NCBI GenBank assembly: GCA_023548195.1
Contig: JAJHZJ010000251.1
Span: forward strand, 992,001 to 1,056,000
Origin: Bettongia penicillata ogilbyi
Taxonomy: Eukaryota; Chordata; Mammalia; Diprotodontia; Potoroidae
DNA: 64,000 nt
Direction: 5' to 3'
The translations under genes were made by a program, and so were the position numbers. Below are positions 43,538 through 54,058 of this stretch, piece by piece. The notes beneath the pieces are model-generated. The model was not told where the DNA came from. It was given only the letters and a program-made list of their open reading frames with translations, and did no database searches. The number at the start of each line of letters is the position of its first letter. Position 1 is the stretch's first letter.

Positions 43538-43849
43538 ATTCCATTACAGAAATGCTGACATATCTGTTCTCTTTTGGTTTTACTTAAATGCTCTACTTTG
43601 TTGGAAGAGAGAGTTCAAAACGTTAGAGATGGGACTGAATCACAGGCAAATAGCTGAAGTACTGAAACAAAATATATCAATAACATTTTAAAAAATGATA
43701 ACAGTCAATCAATATCTTTACTTTATCTATTTTTCATTGTTAAAGTCCTATAACTGTTCAAATAGGTTTTAAATAAGTGTTAAATCATTTAAAATATCTA
43801 TCAATCTCCACTAAAAGGTAACTATGGTTAGTTATGGGTGATAGGAGAG

Positions 43850-44118
43850 AAAAGTACTCATGTTAGGTCCTGGGAAAGAGTCAAAGGTGGACCTGGGTGA
43901 GGAGTGAAGACATTCTTGCCCTGGATGCTTTCCTTATAAAGGTTCTGGGAGTAACTAGATAATAAGAGGAAGGGGATGCAGAGGCAGAGTGTATTTCTAA
44001 TCTGAGAAGTTCAACAGGTAGAGTGAGTTTCTAAGTTGAAGAGGCTTCCTTTGTGTGGTAGAGAAAATCTAAACTCTAGATAGTCAGGAGTAGGACCTGG
44101 AAATAACTGAAGACATGG
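43850..44118. repeat. Unclassified direct repeat, copy B
   Basis: This is the partner of 42095-42365 (CATGTTAGGTCCTGGGAAAG to AATAACTGAAGACAT), about 1.75 kb downstream in direct orientation. Confidence 0.7.
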
Positions 44119-44189
44119 CTGGCGCGATGGGTACAGAACCCAAATTGGGCATAGGGCTCCAGGTTGTTAAAGGCACATAGAACCCACAG

Positions 44190-44815
44190 TGAATATAGAT
44201 CAACTGACCAGCAATCATTGATTAAACACCTAATAAATGCTAAGAATGGAAATTCAATGGAAAATTTGAATAGTTCTTATCTTCAAAGAAGACATTTCTA
44301 TACAAGACAAAAGAGAAGGCATTTCTTTGTGGGAGAGAAAGTGCAAACCTTTATTAGTATATTACATAATGTCTACAAAATGTATGGAAGGTAGTTTGGG
44401 GAAGGAATGTAGGGAATCAGGAAACAATTCATGTAAAAAGTGGTACTTGAGCTAAGTCTTAAAGCAAACCAGGCATTTGGAGAGACACAAAGATGAGGAA
44501 AGAGTATGGGAGGAATTCTAGATATGGTGGATGGATGACCACTGTAAAGCCATGGATTACCAGTGTGGAGAAATTAAGATGGGAGATGGCATGTTCTTTG
44601 TGTGGAACAGTGAAAACAACCAGTATGGTGTTCAGAGAAGAATGAATTTAAGAAGACTGAAATACTGGTAAGTTGTGAACAACTTTAAATTTCAAGCAGA
44701 AGAATTTATATTTGATTCTAGAAGTGATAGGAAACCATTGGAGGTTTTTGAGTTAGGGGAGGGATGCAGTGTCACATAGTCAGAAAATCACTTTGAAGAT
44801 AAAGTGATGGACCAT
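44190..44815 (-). mobile_element. L2 LINE, antisense terminus and body
   Basis: The terminus-like segment CATTGATTAAACACCTAATA (44215) is followed by body sequence: GAGCTAAGTCTTAAAGCAAA, GGAAACCATTGGAGGTTTTT, GTGTCACATAGTCAGAAAAT. Confidence 0.55.
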
Positions 44816-45536
44816 GACGATAGATTTGGAGTGGGAGGGGGCAGAGATGGAATCATCACAGCATGTTCATGCTTCACTGTGCAGCCCCTTTCAATTCTGG
44901 CTTTTCTCCTCTGTCTCCAAGGTTCTCATATTGCTAAACCCTGATTCTATTTTATCTTTCAGCTCCATGTTGACAGCTAACATCTTCCAACTTCATGCAT
45001 TTTTCTCGTGAGCTACATGGTTGTTTGTTTCTTCCAAGTATATATTTCCCTATTTTTTTTGCATGCAATTCCTTTCTTTTTCGAAAAAACCCAAGTCATT
45101 TGCTATAATCCAGCTTCTAGATGCAAAACACTCTGGTAGTCTGAGGTACCAGAATTTTATTTAATGAGGAAGGATTTTATCTGTGTTGCAGCTGTGGTCA
45201 ACCTGAAGTAGTGCTAGAGAGCTTGAGTTAAGATACTTTTCTTCCATACTAAGTCATCTAGGATGAGGTTTAACTTGTTCTTTCATGATGATTTATTATA
45301 ATTCAAGATTTCTCTTCATCTGCAGCAGGTATGTACAATAAAATAGATACAAGGAAGTAGATATAGCGGTCCTCCACTCATTAAAATGCAGGCTGTTTTC
45401 CCCCTCTACTTCCATTAATAGTTGCTTTATTCCTGTTTTGCTAAGGGATTATCTTTGTTTCCCTTAAATAAAACAGCCTATATATATTTGTGTGTGTGTG
45501 TGTGTGTATAAAATGCAATCTATCTCCATGACTAGC
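44816..45536. other. Single-copy interval
   Basis: No repeat is recognised apart from a short (TG)n run at 45487-45508 next to the pseudogene's 3' end. Confidence 0.3.
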
Positions 45537-46845
45537 TTTTTTATATAAGAAACAATTTTATTACCAAAAAATAGTATACAAATAGGTCGTTACTGCAATT
45601 TACACATTTGTTGGCCACTTTATATTAAAATCTGCTATATGTTTTAAACCTCTAAAGGGGTTTTTAGCATTTTTCCTGTGCTGATCAGTAACTCAGAAGG
45701 AATCTTTTGAGAGCAGAGGAAATTGAACCAATATTATGCTTAAGTTCTTACTCATATTGCATTTAACTACTCGGTAGTTTAGCTCAGGAAAAAAAGGAAC
45801 ATTAAATTGTTTTGGGGAGTGCTTTTTCTGAAAGAGAGCAGGCCTCCAGCCCAAGAATCAGGCACTGGATGCCAAACAGGTATATTTTAAGATCGTCTAT
45901 TACTAAAATGATTCAATTCCTAAATTATTGCTATTTAATAGTAATTAAATAAAAATAACAGTCTGTAGTCTAATTAAAACCTCTGAAAGTTAACTGTCTT
46001 CTCCTCCCCCTCCATTTAATTCTGCAGTTCAAACAAATGTCTGGTATAATGTTATGATGGCCAGTTTCTATAAATCTCTCCCAGTCTGTGCTGTCAAACT
46101 GGCACAACAGCATCAAAGTAGTGTCTATCATAGAATTTTCTGAAGCATAAAATGAGTAAACATGACACAGAAAGGCACCAGTTGAATCAAGACAACTCTA
46201 TGATAAAATGCAAGAAAAAAGAAAAGTGCCCCATGAACACATTACTTAAAAAGGTAACAATTCCACAAGTAATTCCTTCTGGAAATGGGTAGATAGTTTC
46301 CACAAAAAGTTCAAAGAAAATGATGATAGTGTTCTTCAAGAACAGATAAATACAGGAGCCAGATAACGTCACCATGGTTAAAGGCGGGTGAGTAATGCTG
46401 TTCAAGCAGGGCCTGCTGAACCAAATGGATGTGAGCTCTAGAAAAAGTAGCAGGAGAGACTGATAAAATCTGTAAACCTTGTGATCAATAATAGCTATTC
46501 CAGCAATGCAGCCTCCAGCTACAGACCAAACTCTAACCCAGCCAGCATCTACTTGGCTGACATAAACTGGTGTTAAAATGAAATCTAGAACTTCCAGACC
46601 AGCTGGCAAATACGACCTAAAGGTATGGCATAGGCTAAAGCTATTATCAGGAACTTGCACTTGCTGCTGCCTCTTGAGAAGGAAGGGGAGGTCATGTATG
46701 AAAACTTACTTACTTCTCCCCAAAGGAGGGCTTCCTGGAGGGAGCAGGAGAAGTAGCTATGTGGCTAGCTACTCCGCTCATCTTTGGAAGAGAAAAATAA
46801 CAGACTATAGTTGTGTCTAATTGCCACCATGAATATTACTGTTTT
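45537..46845 (-). pseudogene. SLC49A4: Processed pseudogene of SLC49A4 (DIRC2), C-terminal half plus 3' UTR
   Basis: SLC49A4/DIRC2 is a multi-pass membrane transporter of the major facilitator superfamily, located in lysosomes. Minus-strand translation from about 46660 to the TGA at 46094-46096 shows, in order, [46 protein letters not shown] and CFRKFYDR, which I recognise as the C-terminal half of this family. The region is continuous with no introns. A frameshift lies near 46605 (upstream, [11 protein letters not shown] reads in another frame), and an in-frame TGA at 46187-46189 falls where the family has tryptophan. About 550 bp of 3' UTR follows, with AATAAA on the minus strand (45557-45562) and a short A-run (45537-45542) as a decayed poly(A). 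The 5' edge is uncertain (46.7-46.85 kb). It is not expected to encode protein. Confidence 0.8.
45557..45562 (-). terminator. Inherited poly(A) signal of the pseudogene
   Basis: AATAAA on the minus strand lies about 15-20 nt before the A-run that marks the 3' end of the retrocopy. Confidence 0.7.
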
Positions 46846-47640
46846 AGGGGCACTCTTTAGTTTGTTTTCTGTTTAGGTTCAAGCAGCTTCCCTAGCTGCT
46901 ATCCCTTAAAGGGGAAGGTGGTGATTTTAATCTTATACTCATTTGACTCATTCCCATCAAATGTCTGTTACACAAAATACCATCACAAATAGTGAATAAC
47001 ATGTAAGTCAGCATATAGTAAGGAGAGTAAGTAAGAATTTCCTCTCACCCAAGAGGAAATTCTCTGAAGCTTCTAGGGAGGCAAGGTAAAAATTAGAGAT
47101 ATCAAAGTCCTTTTTTTCCCTTTCTTTCCATGGTTTACTCACTGGAAAGATCCTAAAATCACATATATTTTCTGTTTATGTAGAAAAGATTCTCTCTTCT
47201 CCAACCAAAGGCTTTGCACCAATTCTGTCTCCTATATAGGAATGCCATGTTGAGTCATCATTTTATATAGCACGTTAGGAGTCATAACCTAGCAAAATCT
47301 GGCAAAAAGTCTTGCACTTGAAACACAGATTACCCCACTGCAATTACCTACTCTCTTAAACACAGGCTTGCCTTAGAGAAGCTGCCAGTTATAGCCTTTA
47401 ACTCCTCTCTTGCCTATTTGAAAGTAAGAACTACTTGGTCATTTGTATAACAGTCTCTTCCTGACCATTCCCTCCTCTCCCCTCTGCCTTCATATGTAAA
47501 AGGAAATCCATACTACTCTTACAGATTTCTTGATTTGAACGTTTGATTGGATTGTCACTGTGATGCCTCCATAGGAGCCACAAAGCTATAAGTGAACTGG
47601 AACACTGGTCCATAAACACCATTCTAGGACAGAAGCTTAC
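46846..47640. other. Single-copy interval
   Basis: No repeat or exon is recognised. The part closest to the pseudogene may still contain its decayed 5' portion. Confidence 0.3.
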
Positions 47641-47644
47641 CCAT

Positions 47645-47825
47645 GGAATACAGTGAAAAAAAAACTTTGGATTTAAAGTTAGAGAACCTTAGTTCTAATG
47701 TCACTCTCTACCACGTACTGCTATGTGATTTTCAAAAAGCAAAACCTCACTGGCCTTAGTTTCCTATCATGAAAACAACATTAGACGATATCCTTAATAC
47801 ATCTCCAAACTCAAAATCTTCTGAT
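47645..47825 (+). mobile_element. MIR3-type SINE
   Basis: AGTTAGAGAACCTTAGTTCT, CTCTACCACGTACTGCTATG, CTGGCCTTAGTTTCCTATCA and TTAGACGATATCCTTAA follow the sense MIR3 order. Confidence 0.7.
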
Positions 47826-47964
47826 CTTAATTGGGTGTTCTGCATTCCTTTGAATAGAGGTGCTTTGATCCTATGTATGTATTTGTCAACAAAATTCTTT
47901 ACATTGCCATGTATTTTTTACATGCAGAGTTGTGTCTGTGAGCTTTGTTTCTTTGGAAAATATG

Positions 47965-48112
47965 TTTCATTCGTTTTTTTTTTTTCCCCTAGCAAGCTGT
48001 AAAGAACCAAATACTAACTTGCCGCCAATCCAAGGACATCACCCCAAGCTGGGAGCTGAAGATAAAGCAGAATCAGACTGTGCTAATTAAGAACTGATAT
48101 ACATAGACATTT
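47965..48112 (+). other. Splice-acceptor-like site and possible small terminal exon
   Basis: A run of 12 T followed by CCCCTAG (ending at 47992) is a near-ideal 3' splice site. After it, one frame is open for 34 codons (starting QAVKNQILTCRQSK) to the TGA of AAGAACTGA. A second frame is open for 32 codons (starting SCKEPNTNLPPIQGHH, ending ESDCAN). I recognise neither peptide. Without a donor exon or homology this stays a candidate. It could equally be a chance acceptor. Confidence 0.25.
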
Positions 48113-48749
48113 GTGGGTAGATAAAAAGCAGAGGAGATGTCCTTTACTTTTGCAATTTGGAATGGAGATTTTTGTGAATAAGTGGCCTTTCTGTTAGTAT
48201 AGTCGGATATTATTATCCTGCCTAAAAGTTCCCTAGTGAAGGTATTCTACAACAGGGGCTCCTAGATCTGTGTGGCAGACACCCTTGTACTTCTGTTAGG
48301 ATGTGGGCAGAGGAGTGGGGAAGGGGAAGACCATGCTAAAACTCATGCAAATTTTCTATTCTCTACCAATATTCACTTACCTAATTATCCTCCTAACGTG
48401 TGGTTATTCTTTATTGTCTGAGATTTTCCTTAATATAGGAGGTAGGCTATATCCCTATTGACAATTTTTCTAAAAATGAAAGCAGAGGGTGCGAAAATTT
48501 TCAGTTTTATGGAAGAATAACTTACATATACTTAGGGAAGAGGAAATAGGAGTTGTTGGCGTCGAGTGGGTCTCATTGGCTATCCTAAGAGAACAAGAGG
48601 CATCTTTACATGGACAGTTAGTTGCCTTTCATTGTAGTATTCATGATGTACATAAGCAAAAAGAAGCTTAAAGGTAATTATTTCTAATTCATTAACATAT
48701 TGCTTCCCACCTACTCAGTACATATCTTGTTCATACCTAATTATTTACA
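48113..48749. other. Single-copy interval
   Basis: No repeat is recognised with confidence. A CAACAGGGGCTCCTAGATCT segment at 48251 weakly resembles a hAT terminal repeat but has no partner. Confidence 0.3.
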
Positions 48750-48870
48750 TCTTATTTCTCCCATTATAATGGAGCTCCTTGAGTACAGGGACTGTTTTGT
48801 GTCCCAAGACTTTAGTGTTCAGCATACAGCAAGCATTTAATGAATGCTTTTTAATTGATTCATTATTAGG
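48750..48870 (+). mobile_element. L2 LINE 3' end
   Basis: GGAGCTCCTTGAGTACAGGG, ACTGTTTTGTGTCCCAAGAC and CAAGCATTTAATGAATGCTT form a sense L2 terminus. Confidence 0.75.
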
Positions 48871-49490
48871 ATATATTGCAGAAAGTGGAGAAGTAGAGAA
48901 TATCTAAGATTATCTTGAGCAGATTCTTTGCGATGAGTTGATATTTTCCCTGTTTCTCTTTGACTTCGGTGCAAAGATGGGCTGCAAAGTTTTAGAAAAT
49001 ATAGGTCAGGATCAAGTAAGGAAAAAGATCAGTCTAGTAAAATACCCAGAAGTGTCGCATATATACACATATGCTGTGATTACTGTCTTCAAGAAATCAA
49101 GTGATACTGGATATGATAAACCTAGTACATTATAAAAAGTGAAAGTGATGGATGCATGATTAGTTAAGGCCAAGATAAAAATCAATAATGTGTCAGAAGA
49201 AAAGATAAAAAGGAAAAGACTCAAATATTCAAATCGATCTAAGATATCATCAGTTTAGAAGTTCTTGCTTATGATGCAGATCACATCCCACCTATGCTTG
49301 CTCATCCTGTGAAAATCTTGTTAGTGTTCCCCCATAAATTCATCACAGGGAATCCACCCAGTGTGAGAAGACTAATATGTTCCATTCTAACCCACTCTAG
49401 GTAAATCAGTTGTTGATTCTCCCAAAAGGGAAACAGACTAAATACTCTAATGTTTGTATCACCATCTTGTAGTGAAATTTAACTCATATA
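48871..49490. other. Single-copy interval
   Basis: No repeat or gene is recognised. Confidence 0.3.
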
Positions 49491-49499
49491 ATGAAACAG

Positions 49500-49755
49500 T
49501 TGTTGGGCAGTTAGGTGACACAATGGCTAGAATGCCAGGCCTGGAGTCAGGAAGACTTGAATTCAAATCTCAGACTCTTAGTAGCTGTGTGAGCCTGAGT
49601 AAGTCCCTTAACCTTGTTTGCCTCAGTTTCCCTTTCTGTAAAGTGAGCTGGAGAACGAAATGGCAAACAGTCCAGTATCTTTGCCAAAAAATATTCCCCT
49701 AAAGCAGAATGGGCCACGAAGAGTCAGACACAACCAAAATGACTGAACAACAGTA
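49500..49755 (+). mobile_element. Mar-1-type CORE-SINE, full length
   Basis: The head is GGGCAGTTAGGTGACACAAT. The body has CCTGGAGTCAGGAAGACTTG and GAACGAAATGGCAAACAGTC. The tail is AAGAGTCAGACACAACCAAA, then ATGACTGAACAACAG. This is the best-preserved Mar-1 tail in the window. Confidence 0.9.
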
Positions 49756-49884
49756 AAAAACGTTGTCACAAAGAGGAATAAGAAATAGCTAAAAAACTTC
49801 CAGAAAACAATTGACTTAATAATCAAATTAACAGTTAAAGACTTTTATTACTGTTGTTTTTTGTAGAAGAAGAATATGAAACGA

Positions 49885-50148
49885 GGGAAGGGAAAGCAAT
49901 AAGCATTTATGTAGCACTTACTATGCACTGGGTAGTATTCTGTGTTTACAAGTATTTCATTCTATTCCTTCAACAATCCCGAGAGGTAAGTGCCATCATT
50001 ATCTCCATTTTACAGTGGATTAAAATGTGCCAAACAGAGATTAAGTGACTTGCCCAAGGTCACACAGCTAATAAGTGTCTGAGACCAGATTTGAACTCAG
50101 GAGTTCCTGATTCCTGGCTTGGCTCTATCTACTGCTCCACTAGCTGTT
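49885..50148 (-). mobile_element. MIR-type CORE-SINE, full length
   Basis: AATAAGCATTTATGTAGCAC, CTCCATTTTACAGTGGATTA, AAGGTCACACAGCTAATAAG and CTACTGCTCCACTAGCTG are in antisense order. An A-run follows the head. Confidence 0.85.
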
Positions 50149-50960
50149 CAGAAAAAAAAAAAAAAAGTAGTTATCAGGGAAACCCAGAAAGAAGCAAATA
50201 TCCAGGAAGAAAGGGTAATTAACTGTCTCATATGCTGTAGAGAGATTGGGAAGGAAGAATATGAGAAAAGGCCACTAGCTACATACAGACCATTAGTAAC
50301 TATGGAGTAGTTTTAGTTGAGTAATGAGTTTGAAAAAAAGATTGCAAAGTGCTAAGAAATGTGCTAAGAGGAGAGGAAGTGAAGACTAGGAGCATAGAAA
50401 ACTTTTTCTAAGAGTTTGTCTGAGCAAAGGAGGAGAAATCTAGAATGGCAGCTCCAGAGGATGGTAGGTGAGTCACTTTCTTTGGGCCTCAGTTTTCTCA
50501 TCTATAGAATAAAGGAGTTGAAGCAGACAAGAAAATATGTACTTATGTTGTAAGTGAGGAAAGAACTGTCCAGCAATGTTCCTCTTCCTGCATTTCATGC
50601 TTCCACAAGGTCATCAGGAAGAATAACTGAGGATTTATTCTTCAGAGAAGAAGGGAAAATTCCTGCAATACAAGGAAGAAGGGGAAAAAAACCTAAAAAA
50701 ATAAGAATGCTGTCACCTCATCAAAATGTCATCTAATAGTCAAATATCTAATATATCAAGGCATTTCTCCTCCTAGGTAGGGAAAAAGCAACAAGATCTC
50801 TGGACCACTAACTAGGATAGAGTAGTTCCTTAAAAATATTATTGTTAACTTTTATTTCAAAAATTCATCTTCATTTTCAAAAGTAATCCTCTTCTCTGCA
50901 TACCCTGAAGAGATATCTCCTTTACCAAACAATGAATGGAGAAAAGTGAAAAAAAAACCC
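50149..50960. other. Mostly single-copy interval with a MIR3 fragment
   Basis: A sense MIR3 3' fragment is at 50465-50535 (TTTGGGCCTCAGTTTTCTCA, TCTATAGAATAAAGG). I recognise nothing else. Confidence 0.4.
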
Positions 50961-50964
50961 TTAA

Positions 50965-51180
50965 CAATAGTAATAATAACTATTAACAGCTAATATTCAT
51001 ATAGCATCTTCTATGTGCCAGGCACTATGCTAAACACTTCATAATTATTACTTTCACTTCATCATCATAACATCCCTGGGACATATAATCCCTACCTGAG
51101 AGATAAGAAGACTGAGGCAAACACAGGTTGTTACTCACCCAGGTTCGCACAGTTAGTAAGTCTCTGAGGTCAAATTATAG
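50965..51180 (-). mobile_element. MIR SINE, antisense
   Basis: TAATAATAACTATTAACAGC, TCTATGTGCCAGGCACTATG, GAAGACTGAGGCAAACACAG and TCGCACAGTTAGTAAGTC follow the antisense MIR order. The head is missing. Confidence 0.8.
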
Positions 51181-52634
51181 TTGATCCTTGCTTTGACCAG
51201 AGTTCGTTATGTTATTCAGAATTGTTATTTTGGCATAAAATGTTCTGCACAAAGTATCATTTTATGAATGACTTTCCAGGTTTTTCTGAAACATTCTCTT
51301 TCTTAATTTCTTACAGCACAATAGTACCCTATTATAGTCACATATCCTAACTGGTTCAGCCATTCCATAATTGATGGATATCTCTTTAGTATCCAGTTGT
51401 CGCTACAAAAAGAACCGCTCTAAATATTTTTGGTAAATATTGGAACTTTTCTTATTTTTTTGACTGGGGGCAAGGCATCCACTTAGTAGTGATGTTGCTT
51501 GTTCAAACGTCGTGTATAGTTTAGTAACTTTGGGGACATAGTTAACAAATTACTTTCTAGAAGGTCTGAGCCAATTCACAGCTCCATCCAATGCACATCA
51601 GTTTGTCTCTTTTCCCACAGGTTCACCAACATTTATTCTCCCTTTTTTTGGTTATCCATATATAACTTGGTTATTAAAATTTTATCCGAATTATTTGATG
51701 CAAATATATTTCCCAATCATAAGTTTACCTTCTAATCTTCTTTGCATTTATTCTGTGTGTACAAATGTTTTTCAATTCCATGTAATTGAAATGATCTGTT
51801 TTATATTTTGCTATTGTCTGGAGTCTTTGTTTAATTAAGAATTATCCCCTTAGTTGTATTTATAAAGCCATTTGAGCTCATTCTGACACTTTTTGTTATG
51901 TTACCTTTGAATATTTAGGTCATGTATCTATTTAGACCTTATTGTTGTATACAGCATAAGATGTTGGTTTAAATTTAACTGTTATCAATTTTCTTTCAAA
52001 ATATTCTAGACACTTTGTATCAAATAGTCCTTTTGTGAAATAACTCATGCTCTTGGATTTATTCAACATTGATTGTTAACTTCAGTTGTTTCTGATTTTT
52101 CCTTGTGTACTTCTGACCTACTGTTTTTTTAACTAATAAGTAGCAATTAGTTTCAATGTTTTCTGCTTTATAATTTGTGACCTGGAAGTGCTGTTTACTC
52201 TGCATTCACATTTTCCTTATTATTTCCCCTGAGATCCTAGTCCTATAGTTCCTTCAAATTAATATTGTTATGATTTTTTTCTAACTCTTGTAAAGTACCT
52301 TACTGGTAGTTAATGTGGGATAGCATTAAAAGCATAAATCAACTAAGGCAGCATGGGCATTTTAATTATATTGACAGATACCAATCATAAACAATGAATG
52401 TCCCTCAAATGATTCAACTGGCTCTTTGTTTTTAAAGAGTGTTTGTAATTATGTTTTTACATTTCTTGAGTGTTTCTTGGTAGATTGATTTCCACATATA
52501 TATTTTGGAGATATTTGAATGGAACTGATGAAGGCTGGAGGGGTAGGTGAGACCCTCACAGAGACCAGGGTACCAGGGGCTAGTCTCTTGGAAGGAATTC
52601 GAGGATTCAAGCATCGTTGAGGTCAAGGTAAAGT

Positions 52635-52640
52635 TTTATT
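52635..52640 (-). terminator. LTR poly(A) signal
   Basis: AATAAA on the minus strand lies about 60 bp downstream of the LTR TATA box. Confidence 0.65.
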
Positions 52641-52694
52641 ATGCTTTTCAGCAGGCAAGTGTTCTTAGGGAACTTGCAACCTTAAAGGGAAAGT

Positions 52695-52702
52695 TTATAT
52701 AG
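52695..52702 (-). promoter_or_regulatory. LTR TATA box
   Basis: TATATAAA on the minus strand within the LTR defines the likely U3/R transition about 30 bp downstream. Activity is unknown. Confidence 0.55.
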
Positions 52703-53420
52703 GACATTCTATGGTATCACTTATGCCAAATATGCTAACTGTTCTGGAGTGGAATTGAGGAGTGGTTGAGGAGTGGTTAAGGAGTGGTCAACTTTTAAAG
52801 GAACATGCATTTTTGGTATCTACTGCAAAGGTATTTTACCCAGAGTTCATTGGGAAATAGTCCAATGGGGGTTACCAGGAGGTGTGGTTTTAGAATGGTC
52901 AGAAATAGCAGGTTGCTCTCATCAATATCTTACTAAACAAGATAAATGTGAGGGAGTATACATATGTCTAAGTCTAGGATACATATATTGGTCAGTGAGT
53001 AGTAAATGTCATTATGACCCAGTGCACAGTCAGTTCAGTCCAATAAGTTCTATAGGTGCAGCTGGCTGCTGCATCAGGAAGGGAGATAACAGTTGTTGCT
53101 AGGCAGGCTGGGGATAAACTGCCTGGGAAAATGTTTGAGGCTAGGGAGAAATGTGACTTTTAAAGAGAAATGTGATGTTCGAATTGGGGCCCAAGCACTT
53201 GTATCCAAGCACCCCATCAGAACTTTCTGTTATTTCTTCTTGTTTTGTTATTGCTATCCAAAAATGCTTTTGATTTTTCTCAATTTGTTTTATAACTTTT
53301 TTGTTTCACTGTGACTATTGTCAGTTACTTTTTTTTTTGCTGATTCCCAGGGATTTTCTAAATAAAGCATTATTTGATCAACTGATAAGGTTGATTAAAT
53401 TTTCTCCAAAAATGTACCTC

Positions 53421-53845
53421 TTTGAAGCTAGTCATCATAGAAATACCAAAATGAGATATTCCTGTTTAAGACTGTTTTAGAGAATAAAGCATATCCCTGG
53501 GAAATCTGCCTGAATTATTTCCTTACAAACTTCCAGTGAGGAAATCAAGATTGTCCAGAGAAGGTTATACAAAACTCCATGACTTTTGAAATTTGCCCAT
53601 TCTACCACTGGAAAAGAAGTAGTTACCTATGTGTTGGAAAATTCACTTGTTAGTCAAGGGTTTTAGTCTTTATTGAGGTTCCTTGGCTTTTTCAAATTAA
53701 TGCTAAATTCTATTCTTGACTAAAGTGTATTTCCATAATTCAAATGAAACTGGAAGTGGGTTGGGAGGGAGAAGCCTCTTTTGAAAGAAAATCAATGAAA
53801 TAAAGCTCATACTATTATTGTTCAATTTGCTATTTCCTTCTCTAG
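53421..53845. other. Unassigned interval
   Basis: No repeat is recognised with confidence. It may contain further decayed LINE-1. Confidence 0.3.
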
Positions 53846-53846
53846 A

Positions 53847-53895
53847 TGCACACACACACACACACACAGACACAGACACACAAAACACACACACT
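53847..53895. repeat. (AC)n microsatellite
   Basis: An AC run carries ACAG and AAAC interruptions. Confidence 0.95.
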
Positions 53896-53914
53896 CACAC
53901 TGTATATGTATATT

Positions 53915-54058
53915 AGCAGCAGAGGAGCTGAGACAAACTCAGTGACTTGCCCAGGATCACACAAACCAGAGTGAGCAGTTGAGACTGGATTTGAAATCAT
54001 AATGACGAGTCTTCCTGATTCACATGCCTGATATTCTATCCACTGCATTACCTATCCC
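53915..54058 (-). mobile_element. CORE-SINE fragment, antisense
   Basis: GAGGAGCTGAGACAAACTCA, ACTTGCCCAGGATCACACAA, ACGAGTCTTCCTGATTCACA and TATCCACTGCATTACCTATC form the head half of a Mar-1/MIR-type SINE. Confidence 0.75.

Larger units (their letters stand above)
42545..43700 (+). mobile_element. LINE-1 3' end interrupted by a pair of SINEs
   Basis: 42545-43028 follows the end of LINE-1 ORF2 and the 3' UTR (AGTTGGGATAATGGTTGAAC, AAATTGTGATAAATGAC; compare 9840-9960). The probable remainder of the 3' UTR is at 43538-43700. Two Mar-1 SINEs lie between. Confidence 0.65.
52529..53219 (-). mobile_element. Solo LTR of an endogenous retrovirus-like element
   Basis: A 691-bp unit opens TG and closes CA. 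It sits in LINE-1 sequence and is flanked by GAACT at 52522-52526 and 53220-53224, a 5-bp target duplication with two extra bases before the TG on the left. On the minus strand, a TATA box (TATATAAA, near 52695-52702) precedes the poly(A) signal AATAAA (52635-52640), giving a U3-R-U5 layout with a short R. No internal viral genes are adjacent, so this is the product of LTR-LTR recombination. Confidence 0.75.
51185..53420 (-). mobile_element. LINE-1, 3' half, split by a solo LTR
   Basis: On the minus strand this is the LINE-1 3' UTR and C-terminal ORF2 region. Antisense landmarks are CATTCCATAATTGATGGATA, TCTTAATTTCTTACAGCACA and TTCTTGAGTGTTTCTTGGTA. The same LINE-1 continues at 53225 with TTCTGTTATTTCTTCTTGTT after an LTR insertion. 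It is older than the 4.8 kb copy and 5'-truncated. Confidence 0.75.

Noticed and set aside
48251..48290. hAT-like terminus CAGGGGCTCCTAGATCT
   Set aside because: No inverted partner end or target duplication is found nearby.
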